Assembly (NCBI GenBank): GCA_018240295.1
Contig: JAFEGB010000333.1
Span: 1-64,000, forward strand
Origin: Pseudomonadota bacterium
GTDB taxonomy: Bacteria; Pseudomonadota; Gammaproteobacteria; Competibacterales; Competibacteraceae
Reading direction: 5' to 3'
Length of the DNA: 64,000 nt
Made by a program: the position numbers and the translations under genes. The notes beneath the pieces are model-generated. The model had not been told where the DNA came from. It made no database searches and saw nothing but the letters and a program-made list of their open reading frames with translations. Positions within the stretch are counted from its first letter, which is position 1. Each line of letters begins with the position of its first letter. Positions 53,176 through 63,286 of this stretch are shown here, in pieces.

Positions 53176-55818
53176 TCATCCGGCCAGGGCCTTCGACGCG
53201 ATCTCGTAGACATCCGGCGACACGCCCGCACGGGCCAGCACCTGCTCCAGCGCCGCCCGCATCGGCGGCTGGCGGCCGGCATCGTACTGCCGCCAGCGCG
53301 TCAGCGCGCCGAGCATGCGCGCGGCGATCTGCGGGTTCAGCGCATCGAGCACCTGCACCTGCTCGGCCAGGAAGGCGTAGCCGCTGCCGTCCAGCGCGTG
53401 AAAACGCACCGGGTTGGCATTGCAGAACGCGCCGACCAGCGCCCGGACCTTGTTCGGATTGCGGATGGTGAATGCCGGATGTGACATCAGCTCGCGCACC
53501 CGCGCGAGCGTGTCGGCACGCGGCGAGGACGCCTGCAGCGAGAACCACTTGTCGACGACCAGCGCCTCGTGCTGCCAGCGCTCGTAGAACGCCGCGAGCG
53601 CGGCCTCGCGCTGCGGATGATCGCCGTTGGCCATCAGCGCCAGCGCGCAGAGCTGGTCGGTCATGTTGTCGGCTGCCTGCCAGCGGGCGGCAAGCCGCGC
53701 GTGGGCATCGGCGTCCTCCAGGCTCGCGAGGTAATCGAGGCAGCGGTTACGCAGCGCCCGCCGGCCGATCGAGGCGCCGTCGAGCCGGTAGCCGCCTTCG
53801 GGCGCGAGGGCGTCGTGGCGCGCGGTGAGCGCCGCGCGATGCGCGCCGGCCAGCGCCCGGCGCAGGAACTCACGCGCCTCGAACAGGCCGCCCGGGTCGA
53901 TCGGCGTGCGCTGCTCGCCGAGGTAGGCCTCGCCCGGCAGCGTCAGCATCTGCTCGGCCAGCGCCGGGTCGAGGCTTTCATCGGCGAGCACGCGCCCGAA
54001 CAGCGTCGACAGCCCCGCCGGCAGCGTCCAGGCCCGGCCGGCCGCGCGCTCGTCGAGCAGGCCGAGCACCGCGCGCACGCCGAGCTGCTGCGCGGCCTCC
54101 CAGCGGTTGAAGGCATCGGTGTCGTGCGCGGCGAGGAACAGCAGTTCGTCCTCGGCCGGTGCGTGATCGAGCTTCACCGGGGCCGAGAAGCCGCGCAGCA
54201 GCGAGGGCACCGGCGCGGCATCGAGCCCGGTGAACACGAACTCCTGCGTGGCCCCGGTCAGCTCCAGCACCCGCTCCGGCGGCCCGGCCTGCGGCTCGCC
54301 GGCCAGCGTCAGCGGCAGCGCCCGGCCATCCGGGGCCAGCAGGCCGATCGCGACCGGGATGTGGAACGGCAGCTTGGTCGCGGACTCCGGCGTGGGCGGG
54401 CAATGCTGGCTCAGGCGCAGCGTGTAGCAGCGCGCTTCGGCGTCGTAGCGGCCGCTCGCCGTGAGCACCGGCGTGCCGGCCTGGCGGTACCAGCGCAGGA
54501 ACTGCGTCAGGTCGCGACCGCTGGCATCGGCCATCGCCGCACAGAAGTCCTCGCAGCTCACGGCCTGGCCGTCGTGACGGCGGAAGTACAGGTCCATGCC
54601 GCGGCGGAAGCCCTCGCGCCCGAGCAGGGTCTGGTACATGCGCACGATCTCGGCGCCCTTCTCGTAGACCGTGACCGTGTAGAAGTTGTTGATCTCGATG
54701 TAGGACTCCGGCCGCACCGGGTGCGCGAGCGGTCCGGCGTCCTGCGGGAACTGCACGGCGCGCAGCGTGCGCACGTCATCGATGCGCGCGACCGCCGCCG
54801 AGTGCATGTCGGCCGTGAACTCCTGATCGCGGAACACCGTCAGGCCTTCCTTCAGCGACAGCTGGAACCAGTCGCGGCAGGTGACGCGGTTGCCGGTCCA
54901 GTTGTGGAAGTACTCGTGGCCGATCACCGACTCGACACCGATGAAGTCGGTGTCGGTGGCCGTGTCCGGCCGGGCCAGCACGTACTTGGTGTTGAAGACG
55001 TTGAGGCCCTTGTTCTCCATCGCGCCCATGTTGAAGTCCGACACCGCGACGATCATGTAGATGTCGAGGTCGTACTCCAGCCCGAAGCGCACCTCGTCCC
55101 AGCGCATCGCGCGCTTGAGCGAGGCCATCGCGTGTTCGCACTGATCGAGCTTGTCGTGCTCGGTGTAGATCTCGAGCGCGACGCCGCGGCCCGAGGCGGT
55201 CACGAAGCTGTCGCGCACGCAGCCGAGGTCGCCGGCGACGAGCGCGAACAGATAGGCCGGCTTCGGATACGGATCGACCCAGCGCACCCAGTGGCGGCCG
55301 TCGTCGAGCTCGCCGCGCCCGACCGGGTTGCCGTTGGACAGCAGCACCGGATAGCGCGCGCGCTCGGCGACGACCGTGGTCGTGAAGCGCGCCATGACAT
55401 CCGGGCGATCCGGGTAATACGTGATCTTGCGGAAGCCCTCGGCCTCGCACTGCGTGCAGAAGTTGCCGGAGGACCGGTACAGGCCCTCGAGCGCGGTGTT
55501 GGTCTCGGGGTGGATGCGCGTCGTGAGGTCGAGCCGGAATGCCGCCGGCACGTCGGTCACGGTCAGCTGCGCATCGTCGAGCTGATAGCGCGTCGCCGGC
55601 AGCGGCACGCCGTCGAGCGCGAGCGCGAGCAGTTCGAGCTGCTGGCCGTCGAGCACCAGCGGGGCCGGGCCGGCCCCGGCGGCGGGGTTGCGGCGCAGCT
55701 GCAGCGTGGCCTGCACGTCGGTGCCGGTCTCCCCGAGCTCGAAGCGCAGGTCGACGGAATCCACCAGATAGGCCGGGGCGCGGTAGTCGGCGAGACGGAT
55801 GGTCTTGGGATCGCTCAT
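53176..55818 (-). CDS. pepN: Aminopeptidase N
   Basis: An 880-residue M1 zinc aminopeptidase. The substrate loop GAMEN (MGAMENKGLNVFN) and the zinc motif HEYFHNWTGNRVTCRDW with the downstream Glu (SLKEGLTVFRDQEF) are intact. The long C-terminal helical domain is of the E. coli PepN type. I chose the ATG giving MSDPKTIRLADYRAPAY, as homologues begin there. It releases N-terminal amino acids from peptides in the cytoplasm. A gap of about 100 bases follows before the phasin operator. Confidence 0.96.
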   Translation of the reverse strand: MSDPKTIRLADYRAPAYLVDSVDLRFELGETGTDVQATLQLRRNPAAGAGPAPLVLDGQQLELLALALDGVPLPATRYQLDDAQLTVTDVPAAFRLDLTTRIHPETNTALEGLYRSSGNFCTQCEAEGFRKITYYPDRPDVMARFTTTVVAERARYPVLLSNGNPVGRGELDDGRHWVRWVDPYPKPAYLFALVAGDLGCVRDSFVTASGRGVALEIYTEHDKLDQCEHAMASLKRAMRWDEVRFGLEYDLDIYMIVAVSDFNMGAMENKGLNVFNTKYVLARPDTATDTDFIGVESVIGHEYFHNWTGNRVTCRDWFQLSLKEGLTVFRDQEFTADMHSAAVARIDDVRTLRAVQFPQDAGPLAHPVRPESYIEINNFYTVTVYEKGAEIVRMYQTLLGREGFRRGMDLYFRRHDGQAVSCEDFCAAMADASGRDLTQFLRWYRQAGTPVLTASGRYDAEARCYTLRLSQHCPPTPESATKLPFHIPVAIGLLAPDGRALPLTLAGEPQAGPPERVLELTGATQEFVFTGLDAAPVPSLLRGFSAPVKLDHAPAEDELLFLAAHDTDAFNRWEAAQQLGVRAVLGLLDERAAGRAWTLPAGLSTLFGRVLADESLDPALAEQMLTLPGEAYLGEQRTPIDPGGLFEAREFLRRALAGAHRAALTARHDALAPEGGYRLDGASIGRRALRNRCLDYLASLEDADAHARLAARWQAADNMTDQLCALALMANGDHPQREAALAAFYERWQHEALVVDKWFSLQASSPRADTLARVRELMSHPAFTIRNPNKVRALVGAFCNANPVRFHALDGSGYAFLAEQVQVLDALNPQIAARMLGALTRWRQYDAGRQPPMRAALEQVLARAGVSPDVYEIASKALAG

Positions 55819-55878
55819 CGGCGGGCTCCGGTTCGGCTGGAACCGCCGATGGTACACCCGCTCCGCCAGAGCAGGACT

Positions 55879-56784
55879 TCAGGCCGCCTCGTCGTCGGCC
55901 TCCGCCGGCGGCAGCAGCGGCATCACGTCGACCGACACTTCGAGCGCGTGCGAACCGCCGCCGATCATGACGCCCTTCAGCGGCGCGACATCGGCGTAGT
56001 CGCGCCCCCAGGCGAGCGTCACGTGGCGTTCGTCGGGCAGCAGGTCATTGGTCGGATCGAGATCGATCCAGCCGAGGCCGGGGATGAACACCGAGAGCCA
56101 GGCGTGCGAGGCGTCGGCCCCGACCAGCCGCGGCTGGCCCGGCGGCGGCAGGGTCTCCAGATAGCCGCTGACGTAGCGCGCCGGCAGGCCGAGCGAGCGC
56201 AGGCAGCCGATGGCCAGATGCGCGAAGTCCTGACAGACGCCGCGGCGCTCCTCCAGCACCTGCGACAGCGGCGTGGCCAGCGTCGAGAACTGCGGGTCGT
56301 AGGTGAATTCCTTGAAGATGCGCCGGTTCAGTTCGAGCACGGCCTCCAGCAAGGGCCGGCCGGCCGTGAACGACGGCCGCGCATAGGCGGCGAGCGCGGC
56401 GTTCGGGCGGATGAACGGCGATTCGAGCGTGTACTGGCGCGCTTCCATCGCGCCGAGCTCGGGCAGGTCGCGCACCAGGCAGACGACCTCCTCCCAGCCC
56501 GGCGACGGCGTGTCGGTCAGCGACGGGCGCGGGGCGACCGTCACGCGCGAGCGCGCCGTGACCTCCAGCGTCTGGTGGATGTCCTGCACCGAGAAGTTGA
56601 CGACGCGGTTGCCGAAGAAGTCGGTGCGCTCGCGCCGCAGTGCCGGCGCCGGCAGGACCTCCAGCGCCGATTCCTCGACGAACTGGCGGCTGGTCTCGCG
56701 CGGCAGCAGCCGGGCTTCGTTGTGGCACAGCGACACGCGCCCGTAGTAGCGGTAGGTCGTGCGGTGCGTGATCTGATAGTTCAT
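55879..56784 (-). CDS. Transglutaminase-like peptidase-fold protein
   Basis: A 301-residue protein with a bacterial transglutaminase N-terminal beta domain (MNYQITHRTTYRYYGRVSL) and a papain-like core. The Cys near residue 184 lies in RRGVCQDFAHLAIGCLRSLGLPARYVSGY, and His and Asp lie in DASHAWLSVFIPGLGWIDLDPTND, so the triad is complete. It lies downstream of the ATP-grasp/alpha-E fusion on the same strand, 24 bases away. In comparable loci this protein is predicted to cut or form isopeptide or peptide bonds; its substrate is unknown. Confidence 0.9.
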   Translation of the reverse strand: MNYQITHRTTYRYYGRVSLCHNEARLLPRETSRQFVEESALEVLPAPALRRERTDFFGNRVVNFSVQDIHQTLEVTARSRVTVAPRPSLTDTPSPGWEEVVCLVRDLPELGAMEARQYTLESPFIRPNAALAAYARPSFTAGRPLLEAVLELNRRIFKEFTYDPQFSTLATPLSQVLEERRGVCQDFAHLAIGCLRSLGLPARYVSGYLETLPPPGQPRLVGADASHAWLSVFIPGLGWIDLDPTNDLLPDERHVTLAWGRDYADVAPLKGVMIGGGSHALEVSVDVMPLLPPAEADDEAA

Positions 56785-56808
56785 CGCTGGGCTTCCGTGG
56801 CGCGGCCG

Positions 56809-59322
56809 TCAGATCATCTCGATCAGCTGGCGCGGCTTCTCGGAATGGCTGAAGTGGCTGTTGGAAAGCGCCTCGGACAGCTCGGCGAGCGGAGCGCGCA
56901 GCCGGCGCAGCAGCTTGCCGAGCGCGCGCTGGCCCTTCGGATCGCCGTCGGCGGTGACCTCGGCCAGCGTCGCGATGTCGGCGAGCGCGAGCGTGGTCTG
57001 GGCTTCGAGGATCAGCCGCTCCTCGGCGCTGCGGTACGGCGTGGCCTTCGGGTGCGGCAGGCGCTCGATCTGGCGGCGCAGCCGGCGCAGCAGGTAGCCG
57101 ACCGAGCGCGGGTTGTCCTCGTCGAACAGCAGCAGGTCGAGGATCGCGCTCGGGTGCAGCGCCGAGCGGTAGCGGCGGCGGTAGGCGGTCAGGTTGTCGG
57201 TGGTCGCGAGCATGACCTCCCACAGCGGCACGCCCGGGTGCTCGGTCTTCACGAACACCAGTTCGAGCATCGTCAGCGTGCTCAGCACGCGCTCGACGAA
57301 GCGGCCGATGTCGAGGAAGCGCCAGCCGTAGTGGTGCGGCATGGTCTCGTTGCAGAGGCCGAAGAAGGCCGTCAGCAGCGTCAGGTGTTCCTCCAGCGCC
57401 TTGCGCCCGGCGCTCGCGCTCGGCGGACTCGGCAGGTCGCGCAGGCTCTCGCGCAGGCGGTTCAGCACGCGGAAGGATTCGTCGCCGAGGTGATCGCGCA
57501 CGGCGCGGCCGTTGCGCAGCATGCCGGCGAAGATCTCGCGCAGCCCGCCGTCGTTCTGTTCGTCGAACACGCCGAGGAAGGCCCGGCGCAGCGCCAGATA
57601 GCGCCCGCGCGGACCGGCGTCGACGCTGCCGAGCTCGATGCCGAGCGCGATCAGCAGGTCTTCGAGGCAGCCGTCCTCGCCGGCGCCCTCGCCGCGTTCG
57701 AGCAGGCGCAGCAGCGCCTCGCGCAGCAGCCGGGCGCGGCTGTCGTAGCGCTCGCCGTAGCGCCCGAGCCAGAACAGATTGTCGGCCACCCGGCTCGGCA
57801 GGTCGGCGCCGTCGCGCGTGACCACGATCGGGCCGTGCGCCTGGCGCAGCAGGCTCACGTGCGGTTGCGCCGATTCGGCGAGCACCCAGACATCCTTGGT
57901 CGTGCCGCCCTGCACGGCCATGCGCCCGTCGGGGCTGACGGCGCCGAGGGCGCCCGGCATCACGCGGTAGCCGTCTTCCTCGGCCACGCAGAAGCCGCGC
58001 ATCATCACCGGCTGCGCGACCAGCTTGCGCCCGTCCCAGACCGGCGCGTGCGCCGGGCGCACGTGCTCCTGGGCGACGTACAGGTGCGGCGCGCTGCGGA
58101 TGCGCGCGGCCAGCGTGGCGCGGGCGGCGGCATCGAGGTGCAGGCCGTCGGTGATCGTCTGTTCGGTGAGCTGGTGGATGACCAGGCTGTCGAGCCGGTC
58201 GAGCACGGCTTCGAGGCTTTCGCCGTCCCCGCACCAGTAGCTCTTGACCGGCTGCAGCAGCAGTTCCTCGCCGAGCAGCTCGCGACAGAGCGCCGGCAGG
58301 AAGGGTACGAGTCCGGGGTTTTCGATCGCGCCGATGCCGAGCGCGTTGGCCAGCACCACGCCGCCCTCGCGCACCGCCGCCAGCAGCCCCGGCACGCCGA
58401 GCATCGAATCGCCGCGCAGTTCGAGCGGATCGCACCAGCCGTCGGTGACGCGGCGCAGGATCACGTCGATCGGCTGCAGGCCGCCGAGCGTCTTCAGCGA
58501 GACCTTGCCGTCGCGCACGACCAGATCCTCGCCCTGCACCAGCGACAGCGACAGGTAGTTGGCGAGATACGCGTGCTCGAAGTAGCCCTGGCTCGCCGGT
58601 CCGGGCGTCAGCAGCACGACGTTGGGCTTGTCGACGTGGCGCGGCGCCAGACGCGCGAGCGTCACGCGTTCGGTTTCGAGAAAGCTCGCGAGGCGCTTCA
58701 GCGGCGCCTCGCGGTAGACGGTCGGCAGCGCCCGCGCGAGCGTGATGCGGTTTTCCAGCGCATAGCCGGCGCCGGACGGTGCCTGGGCGCGATCGCCGAG
58801 CACCAGCCAGCGGCCCTGCTCGTCGCGCGCGAAGTCGATGGCGTGGAACACCAGCCAGCGCGCCCCGGCCGGCAGCGCCCCCCAGGCCGCGTGCAGGAAG
58901 CCCGGATGGGCATGCACGAGTTCGGGCGGCAGCACGCCGCGGCGAAACACCGTGCGTGCGCCGTAGAGATCGGCGGCGAGGCGGTTCAGCAGCCGGCTGC
59001 GCTGCGCGAGCCCCGCCTCCAGCTGCGCCCATTCGTCGCCGAGGATCGGCAGCGGGATCGGGTCGAGCGTCCACGCGCGGCTCGCGGCGCGGCCGTCCTC
59101 GTGGGCGTTGAACGTGACGCCGTTCTCGCGCAGCAGCCGCTGGGTTTCCTCGTGGCGGGCCTGAAGCTCCCCGAGGCCGAGCGCATCGAGCTGGGCGAGC
59201 AGGTATTCCCAGGCCGGACGCACCTTGCCGTCGGCATCGAGCAGCTCGTCCCAGCCGCTGCCCGGCGCGTAGTCGCTCAGCAGGTCGTGGACCGCCGGCG
59301 GGAAACTGGTCGGCTCGATCAT
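56809..59322 (-). CDS. Circularly permuted ATP-grasp fused to alpha-E domain
   Basis: An 837-residue two-domain protein. Residues about 1-490 are a circularly permuted ATP-grasp ligase (PPELVHAHPGFLHAAWG, GRWLVLGDRAQAPSGAGYALENR, NPGLVPFLPALCRELLGEELLL). Residues from about 505 form the helical alpha-E domain (LFWLGRYGERYDSRARLLRE, then MPHHYGWRFLDIGRFVER). Elsewhere these domains are often separate neighbouring genes; predictions in the literature place them in the synthesis or attachment of short peptides. ATP-grasp enzymes form amide bonds with ATP. It is flanked by two transglutaminase-like genes on the same strand. Confidence 0.9.
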   Translation of the reverse strand: MIEPTSFPPAVHDLLSDYAPGSGWDELLDADGKVRPAWEYLLAQLDALGLGELQARHEETQRLLRENGVTFNAHEDGRAASRAWTLDPIPLPILGDEWAQLEAGLAQRSRLLNRLAADLYGARTVFRRGVLPPELVHAHPGFLHAAWGALPAGARWLVFHAIDFARDEQGRWLVLGDRAQAPSGAGYALENRITLARALPTVYREAPLKRLASFLETERVTLARLAPRHVDKPNVVLLTPGPASQGYFEHAYLANYLSLSLVQGEDLVVRDGKVSLKTLGGLQPIDVILRRVTDGWCDPLELRGDSMLGVPGLLAAVREGGVVLANALGIGAIENPGLVPFLPALCRELLGEELLLQPVKSYWCGDGESLEAVLDRLDSLVIHQLTEQTITDGLHLDAAARATLAARIRSAPHLYVAQEHVRPAHAPVWDGRKLVAQPVMMRGFCVAEEDGYRVMPGALGAVSPDGRMAVQGGTTKDVWVLAESAQPHVSLLRQAHGPIVVTRDGADLPSRVADNLFWLGRYGERYDSRARLLREALLRLLERGEGAGEDGCLEDLLIALGIELGSVDAGPRGRYLALRRAFLGVFDEQNDGGLREIFAGMLRNGRAVRDHLGDESFRVLNRLRESLRDLPSPPSASAGRKALEEHLTLLTAFFGLCNETMPHHYGWRFLDIGRFVERVLSTLTMLELVFVKTEHPGVPLWEVMLATTDNLTAYRRRYRSALHPSAILDLLLFDEDNPRSVGYLLRRLRRQIERLPHPKATPYRSAEERLILEAQTTLALADIATLAEVTADGDPKGQRALGKLLRRLRAPLAELSEALSNSHFSHSEKPRQLIEMI

Positions 59323-59453
59323 GGCCTGCGCGTACCGGGTGACTGAAACGGCCGTCTATCGTAGCGCGCCACGACCGCGGACGGCGCCCCCTACCCCCGA
59401 TGTTCCGGGAGCCGGGTGCGCCGCCGCGGCCGGCGCGTCGTGGTCCAGCCGCC

Positions 59454-62400
59454 TCAGCAGCCCGGACGACGGCGCAGGTCGAGCGTCATCGGCAGGTCGA
59501 GGCTGCGTTCCTCGGCCGGCGCCTGCATCGCGTTCGGCGTGTGGCCGTAGGCCCAGAAGCGGGCCAGACGGCGCGCCTCGGCTTCATTGGCGTTGACCGG
59601 GAACACGACGAAGTTGCGACCGGCCGGGTGCGAGACGTGATACGTGCAGCCACCGATCGAGCGCTGGTTCCAGGTATCGACGAGGTCGAAGACCAGCGGC
59701 GCGTGCACCGGGATGGTCGGATGCAGCGCGGACGGCGGCTGCCAGGCGCGATAGCGCACGCCGGCGACGAACTCGCCCTGACGGCCGGTGGCCGCGAGCG
59801 GCACGCGCCGGCCGTTGCAGGCGAGCACGTAGCGATCCCCGTTGAGGCCTTCGACCTTGACCTGCATGCGCTCGACCGAGGAATCGACGTAGCGCGCGGT
59901 ACCGCCCATGACGGCTTCCTCGCCGAGCACGTGCCAGGGCTCGACGGCCTGACGCAGTTCGAGCTGGATGTCCTGCTGCACGATGCGCCCGTAGACCGGG
60001 AAGCGGAACTCCGAGAACGGCGCGAACCATTCCGGATCAAGGCGCAGGCCGTGACGGTCGAGGTCGGCGAGCACGTCCTTGAGGTCCTCGACCAGGAAGT
60101 GCGGCAGCATCCAGCGATCGTGCAGGCTGGTGCCCCAGCGGCACAGGCGGCCCTGATATGGATCTTCCCAGAAGCGCGCGACCAGCGAGCGCAGCAGCAG
60201 CTGCTGCAGCAGGCTCATGCGCGCGTGCGGCGGCATCTCGAAGGCGCGGAACTCGACCAGACCGAGGCGGCCGGTCGCCGAATCCGGCGAGTACAGCTTG
60301 TCGATGCAGAACTCGGAGCGGTGCGTGTTGCCGGTGAGGTCCACCAGCAGGTTGCGCAGCAGCCGGTCGACCAGCCACGGCTGCGGCACCTCGCCGGTCG
60401 GCATCTCGCGGAACGCGATCTCCAGTTCATACAGGCTGTCGTTGCGCGCCTCGTCGACGCGCGGCGCCTGACTGGTCGGGCCGACGAACATGCCCGAGAA
60501 CAGGTAGGACAGGCCGGGGTGATGCTGCCAGTACGTGACCAGGCTGCGCAGCAGGTCGGGCCGGCGCAGGAACGGCGAATCGGCCGGGGTGGCGCCGCCG
60601 AGCGTGACGTGGTTGCCGCCGCCGGTGCCGGTGTGGCGGCCGTCGAGCATGAACTTCTCGGTGCCGAGGCGCGACTGGCGGGCTTCCTCGTACAGCACGT
60701 GCGTGTTGTGGACGAGTTCGTCCCAGGAGCCGGCCGGGTGGATGTTGACCTCGATGACGCCCGGGTCCGGGGTCACCGCGAACTTCTTCAGGCGCGGATC
60801 GGACGGCGGGGCGTAGCCCTCGATGAACACCGGGATGCTCAGGGCCGCGGCCGTGTGCTCGATCGCGGCGATCAGTTCGAGGTACTGCTCCAGATAGCCG
60901 AGCGGCGGCATGAACACGTACAGATGGCCTTCGCGCGGCTCGATGCACAGCGCGGTGTGCACGATCGTGTCGTCATCGTCGTGCTCGGGCTGTTCCTGCC
61001 AGTCCTGATTGACGCCCTCGTGGTGATGACCCGACACGTCGCGGCCGTCGAGCAGCGCGCTGTAGCGGCGGGCAATCTCGCCGTGCAGGTCGCGCAGCGG
61101 CTTCCTGAACTCGAACAGCGACTGCTCGACCGGCAGGTCGGTGTCGCTGACCCACGGCAGCGCGGTCAGCGGCAGGCGCAGGCCCATCGGCGAATCGCCG
61201 GGGATCAGGTACAGGTGCTCGCGGCGCAGCGGCCACTGCCCGCTCTGCCAGCTGCCGCGCGCGTAGTTCCAGCGCAGCGGCAGCGCGTAGCCGGTCACCG
61301 AGCCGAGGTCGCGCTCCAGCAGCTGCGCCAGGCGGCGGCGCTCCTCGCCATCCTTCAGGTCGTAGTCGAGCGGATCGATGTTGACCGGCAGCGTGCGTTC
61401 GTACCAGAGGTAGTAGTAGGCATCCTCGTAGCCGGGAATCAGGCACTTCGGCGACACGCCGATGCGCGCCGACAGCTCGGCGCCGAAGCGCTGTGCGTCT
61501 GCGGCCGTGACCCGGCCCGGCGCGGTGTCATCGGCGATCAGCGCCTCGTCGCGCCAGATCGGCTCGCCGTCGTTGCGCCAGAAGCAGTTCAGCGCCCAGC
61601 GCGGCAGCGACTCGCCCGGATACCACTTGCCCTGCGTGTAGTGCAGCAGGCCGCCCGGCGAGAACTGCCGGCGCAGGCGCTTGAGCAGCGTGCCGGCCAG
61701 CTTGCGCTTGGTCGGGCCCATCGCGGCGGTGTTCCACTCGGCGCCGTCCATGTCGTCGATCGACACGAAGGTCGGCTCGCCGCCCATGGTCATGCGCACG
61801 TCGCCGGCGGCGAGACGCGCATCGACGGCGTGGCCGAGGGCCTCGATCTCGGTCCACTGCTCATCGGTGTAGGGCTTGGTGACGCGCGGGTCCTCGTGGA
61901 TGCGCGTGACGCTCATCGCGAAGCCGAACTCGACCTCGCACTTGTCGGTGTAGCCGGTGATCGGCGCCGCGCCGGTCGGGTCGGGCGTGGCCGCGAGCGG
62001 GATGTGGCCTTCGCCGGCGAGCAGGCCGGAGGTCGGATCGAGGCCGATCCAGCCGGCGCCCGGCACGAAGATCTCGGTCCAGGCGTGCAGGTCGGTGAAG
62101 TCGACCTCGGTGCCGCTCGGGCCGTCGAGGGCCTTCACGTCGGCGGTCAGCTGGATCAGGTAGCCGGACACGAAGCGCGCGGCGAGACCGAGATGCCGGG
62201 CGATCTGCACCATCAGCCAGGCCGAGTCACGGCACGAACCGGTCCCCTTGGCCAGGGTCTCCTCGGCGGCCTGCACGCCGGGCTCCATGCGGATCACGTA
62301 GCCGACGTCGCGCTGCAGGCGCTGGTTCAGCGCCACGAGGAAGCTCGTGGTGTTGACCGGATCGAGCGAGACATCGCGCAGCCAGTCGAGCAGCAGCGGA

Positions 62401-62771
62401 CCGCGCTCGCGAATCTCCAGGTACGGCGCCAGTTCCTTCTTCAGTTCGGGCGTGTATTCGAACGGGAAGTTGTCGGCGTATTCCTCGACGAAGAAATCGA
62501 ACGGATTGATCACGGTCATTTCCGCGACCAGATCGACCTCGACGTCGAATTCCCTGACTTTTTCCGGGAATACCAGACGGGCCTGGAAATTGCCGAACGG
62601 GTCCTGCTGCCAGTTGATGAAGTGCGGCTGCGGATTGATCTTCAGCGAATACGCCGGGATCGGTGTGCGAGCATGCGGCGCGGGACGCAGCCTGACGATG
62701 TGCGGCGACAGCGATACCGGGCGATCGAAGTGATAAGAAGTCTTGTGGTTCAGTGCAACGCGGATTGTCAT
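59454..62771 (-). CDS. Large transglutaminase-like protein with DUF2126 domain
   Basis: A 1105-residue protein. The N-terminus ([20 protein letters not shown]) and core match bacterial transglutaminase-like proteins. The nucleophile Cys near 179 lies in [20 protein letters not shown], and the His/Asp pair in [21 protein letters not shown]. From about 300 onward is DUF2126, which has glutamine-synthetase/ATP-grasp-like features in some analyses ([30 protein letters not shown]). It heads the minus-strand operon behind a predicted sigma-54 promoter, with AGGGAA before the ATG. It probably joins peptide cleavage and ligation in one protein. Confidence 0.92.
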   Translation of the reverse strand: MTIRVALNHKTSYHFDRPVSLSPHIVRLRPAPHARTPIPAYSLKINPQPHFINWQQDPFGNFQARLVFPEKVREFDVEVDLVAEMTVINPFDFFVEEYADNFPFEYTPELKKELAPYLEIRERGPLLLDWLRDVSLDPVNTTSFLVALNQRLQRDVGYVIRMEPGVQAAEETLAKGTGSCRDSAWLMVQIARHLGLAARFVSGYLIQLTADVKALDGPSGTEVDFTDLHAWTEIFVPGAGWIGLDPTSGLLAGEGHIPLAATPDPTGAAPITGYTDKCEVEFGFAMSVTRIHEDPRVTKPYTDEQWTEIEALGHAVDARLAAGDVRMTMGGEPTFVSIDDMDGAEWNTAAMGPTKRKLAGTLLKRLRRQFSPGGLLHYTQGKWYPGESLPRWALNCFWRNDGEPIWRDEALIADDTAPGRVTAADAQRFGAELSARIGVSPKCLIPGYEDAYYYLWYERTLPVNIDPLDYDLKDGEERRRLAQLLERDLGSVTGYALPLRWNYARGSWQSGQWPLRREHLYLIPGDSPMGLRLPLTALPWVSDTDLPVEQSLFEFRKPLRDLHGEIARRYSALLDGRDVSGHHHEGVNQDWQEQPEHDDDDTIVHTALCIEPREGHLYVFMPPLGYLEQYLELIAAIEHTAAALSIPVFIEGYAPPSDPRLKKFAVTPDPGVIEVNIHPAGSWDELVHNTHVLYEEARQSRLGTEKFMLDGRHTGTGGGNHVTLGGATPADSPFLRRPDLLRSLVTYWQHHPGLSYLFSGMFVGPTSQAPRVDEARNDSLYELEIAFREMPTGEVPQPWLVDRLLRNLLVDLTGNTHRSEFCIDKLYSPDSATGRLGLVEFRAFEMPPHARMSLLQQLLLRSLVARFWEDPYQGRLCRWGTSLHDRWMLPHFLVEDLKDVLADLDRHGLRLDPEWFAPFSEFRFPVYGRIVQQDIQLELRQAVEPWHVLGEEAVMGGTARYVDSSVERMQVKVEGLNGDRYVLACNGRRVPLAATGRQGEFVAGVRYRAWQPPSALHPTIPVHAPLVFDLVDTWNQRSIGGCTYHVSHPAGRNFVVFPVNANEAEARRLARFWAYGHTPNAMQAPAEERSLDLPMTLDLRRRPGC

Positions 62772-62822
62772 CGGGGGAAGTTCCCTGGGCTCTCACGGCA
62801 ACGGCCGGGCGCGAAGTGTACT

Positions 62823-62838
62823 AGCAACCGGCGTTCCA
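62823..62838 (-). promoter_or_regulatory. Sigma-54 promoter for the transglutaminase operon
   Basis: Minus strand TGGAACGCCGGTTGCT matches TGGCACG-N4-TTGCW with one mismatch and has the invariant GG-N10-GC. The predicted +1 is near 62812, giving a 40-base leader. The NtrC-like sites would be centred near -140 and -172. Confidence 0.65.
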
Positions 62839-62943
62839 GTCCGTGACAATTACGCGGTCCGGAGCATCCGGCAGACAGGCGGGGCCAAAGCCAGGCGAAT
62901 GCCTCTGCGAAGTCCGCCGGTGATCCGACAGTCCTTGCCCTCA

Positions 62944-62992
62944 CGCACCAATGAAGTGCAATTTGCCGTGCAGGACGCACCAATCAAATGCA
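62944..62992. promoter_or_regulatory. Two NtrC-like enhancer sites
   Basis: On the minus strand TGCACTTCATTGGTGCG (62944-62960) and TGCATTTGATTGGTGCG (62976-62992) resemble the NtrC site TGCACC-N5-GGTGCA. Their centres are exactly 32 bp apart, three helical turns, the spacing of the two strong sites at E. coli glnA. They lie between two outward-facing sigma-54 promoters. Confidence 0.7.
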
Positions 62993-63171
62993 CAACGCCA
63001 TGTCCGAGCCGCTTATCCGTCAAAACCAGCCGCCTCACCGGCCTTTTGGTCTAAACCCCTGCCCCATCATGGCGCTGCGAGCGTCCGGCCCCTGCCGCAC
63101 GTCCGGCGGGACCGGCAGGGCTGAGCCGCCGGCACCGTCTGCCGCGATCCCGGACAGCGGAGCCCGGCGAG

Positions 63172-63187
63172 TGGTACGGGGCTTGCT
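63172..63187 (+). promoter_or_regulatory. Sigma-54 promoter for the stand-alone ATP-grasp gene
   Basis: TGGTACGGGGCTTGCT matches the sigma-54 consensus with one mismatch, with GG at 63173 and GC at 63185 separated by 10 bases. The predicted +1 is near 63198, 89 bases before the start codon. The NtrC-like sites would be centred near -214 and -246. Confidence 0.7.
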
Positions 63188-63286
63188 GTTGAAGTAGTCG
63201 TTGCGCCCCCCGGGGAGAGGCAGTTCGGGGGCGCGTCGCAGGCGGCGCCGCATTCAACGGCGCCCGGCACAAGGAATCACACCATC

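Larger units (their letters stand above)
62772..63286. other. 515-bp divergent regulatory region, no gene
   Basis: It separates the transglutaminase operon (minus) from the stand-alone ATP-grasp gene (plus). It holds two sigma-54-type promoters facing outwards and a pair of NtrC-like sites between them. Short frames inside it look random. The C-rich block at 63205-63240 is part of the plus-strand leader. Confidence 0.7.

Noticed and set aside
53569-59346. A 1925-codon open frame on the plus strand
   Set aside because: It is antisense to pepN, the transglutaminase gene and the ATP-grasp/alpha-E gene, is rich in Arg/Gln/His/Ala repeats and has no domain. High GC makes stop codons rare in this frame.
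59400-62846. An 1148-codon plus-strand frame
   Set aside because: It lies exactly opposite the DUF2126 transglutaminase gene and shows the same antisense composition.
62743-63054. A 103-codon plus-strand frame in the divergent regulatory region
   Set aside because: It has no ribosome binding site or family and runs through the sigma-54 promoter and NtrC-like sites.
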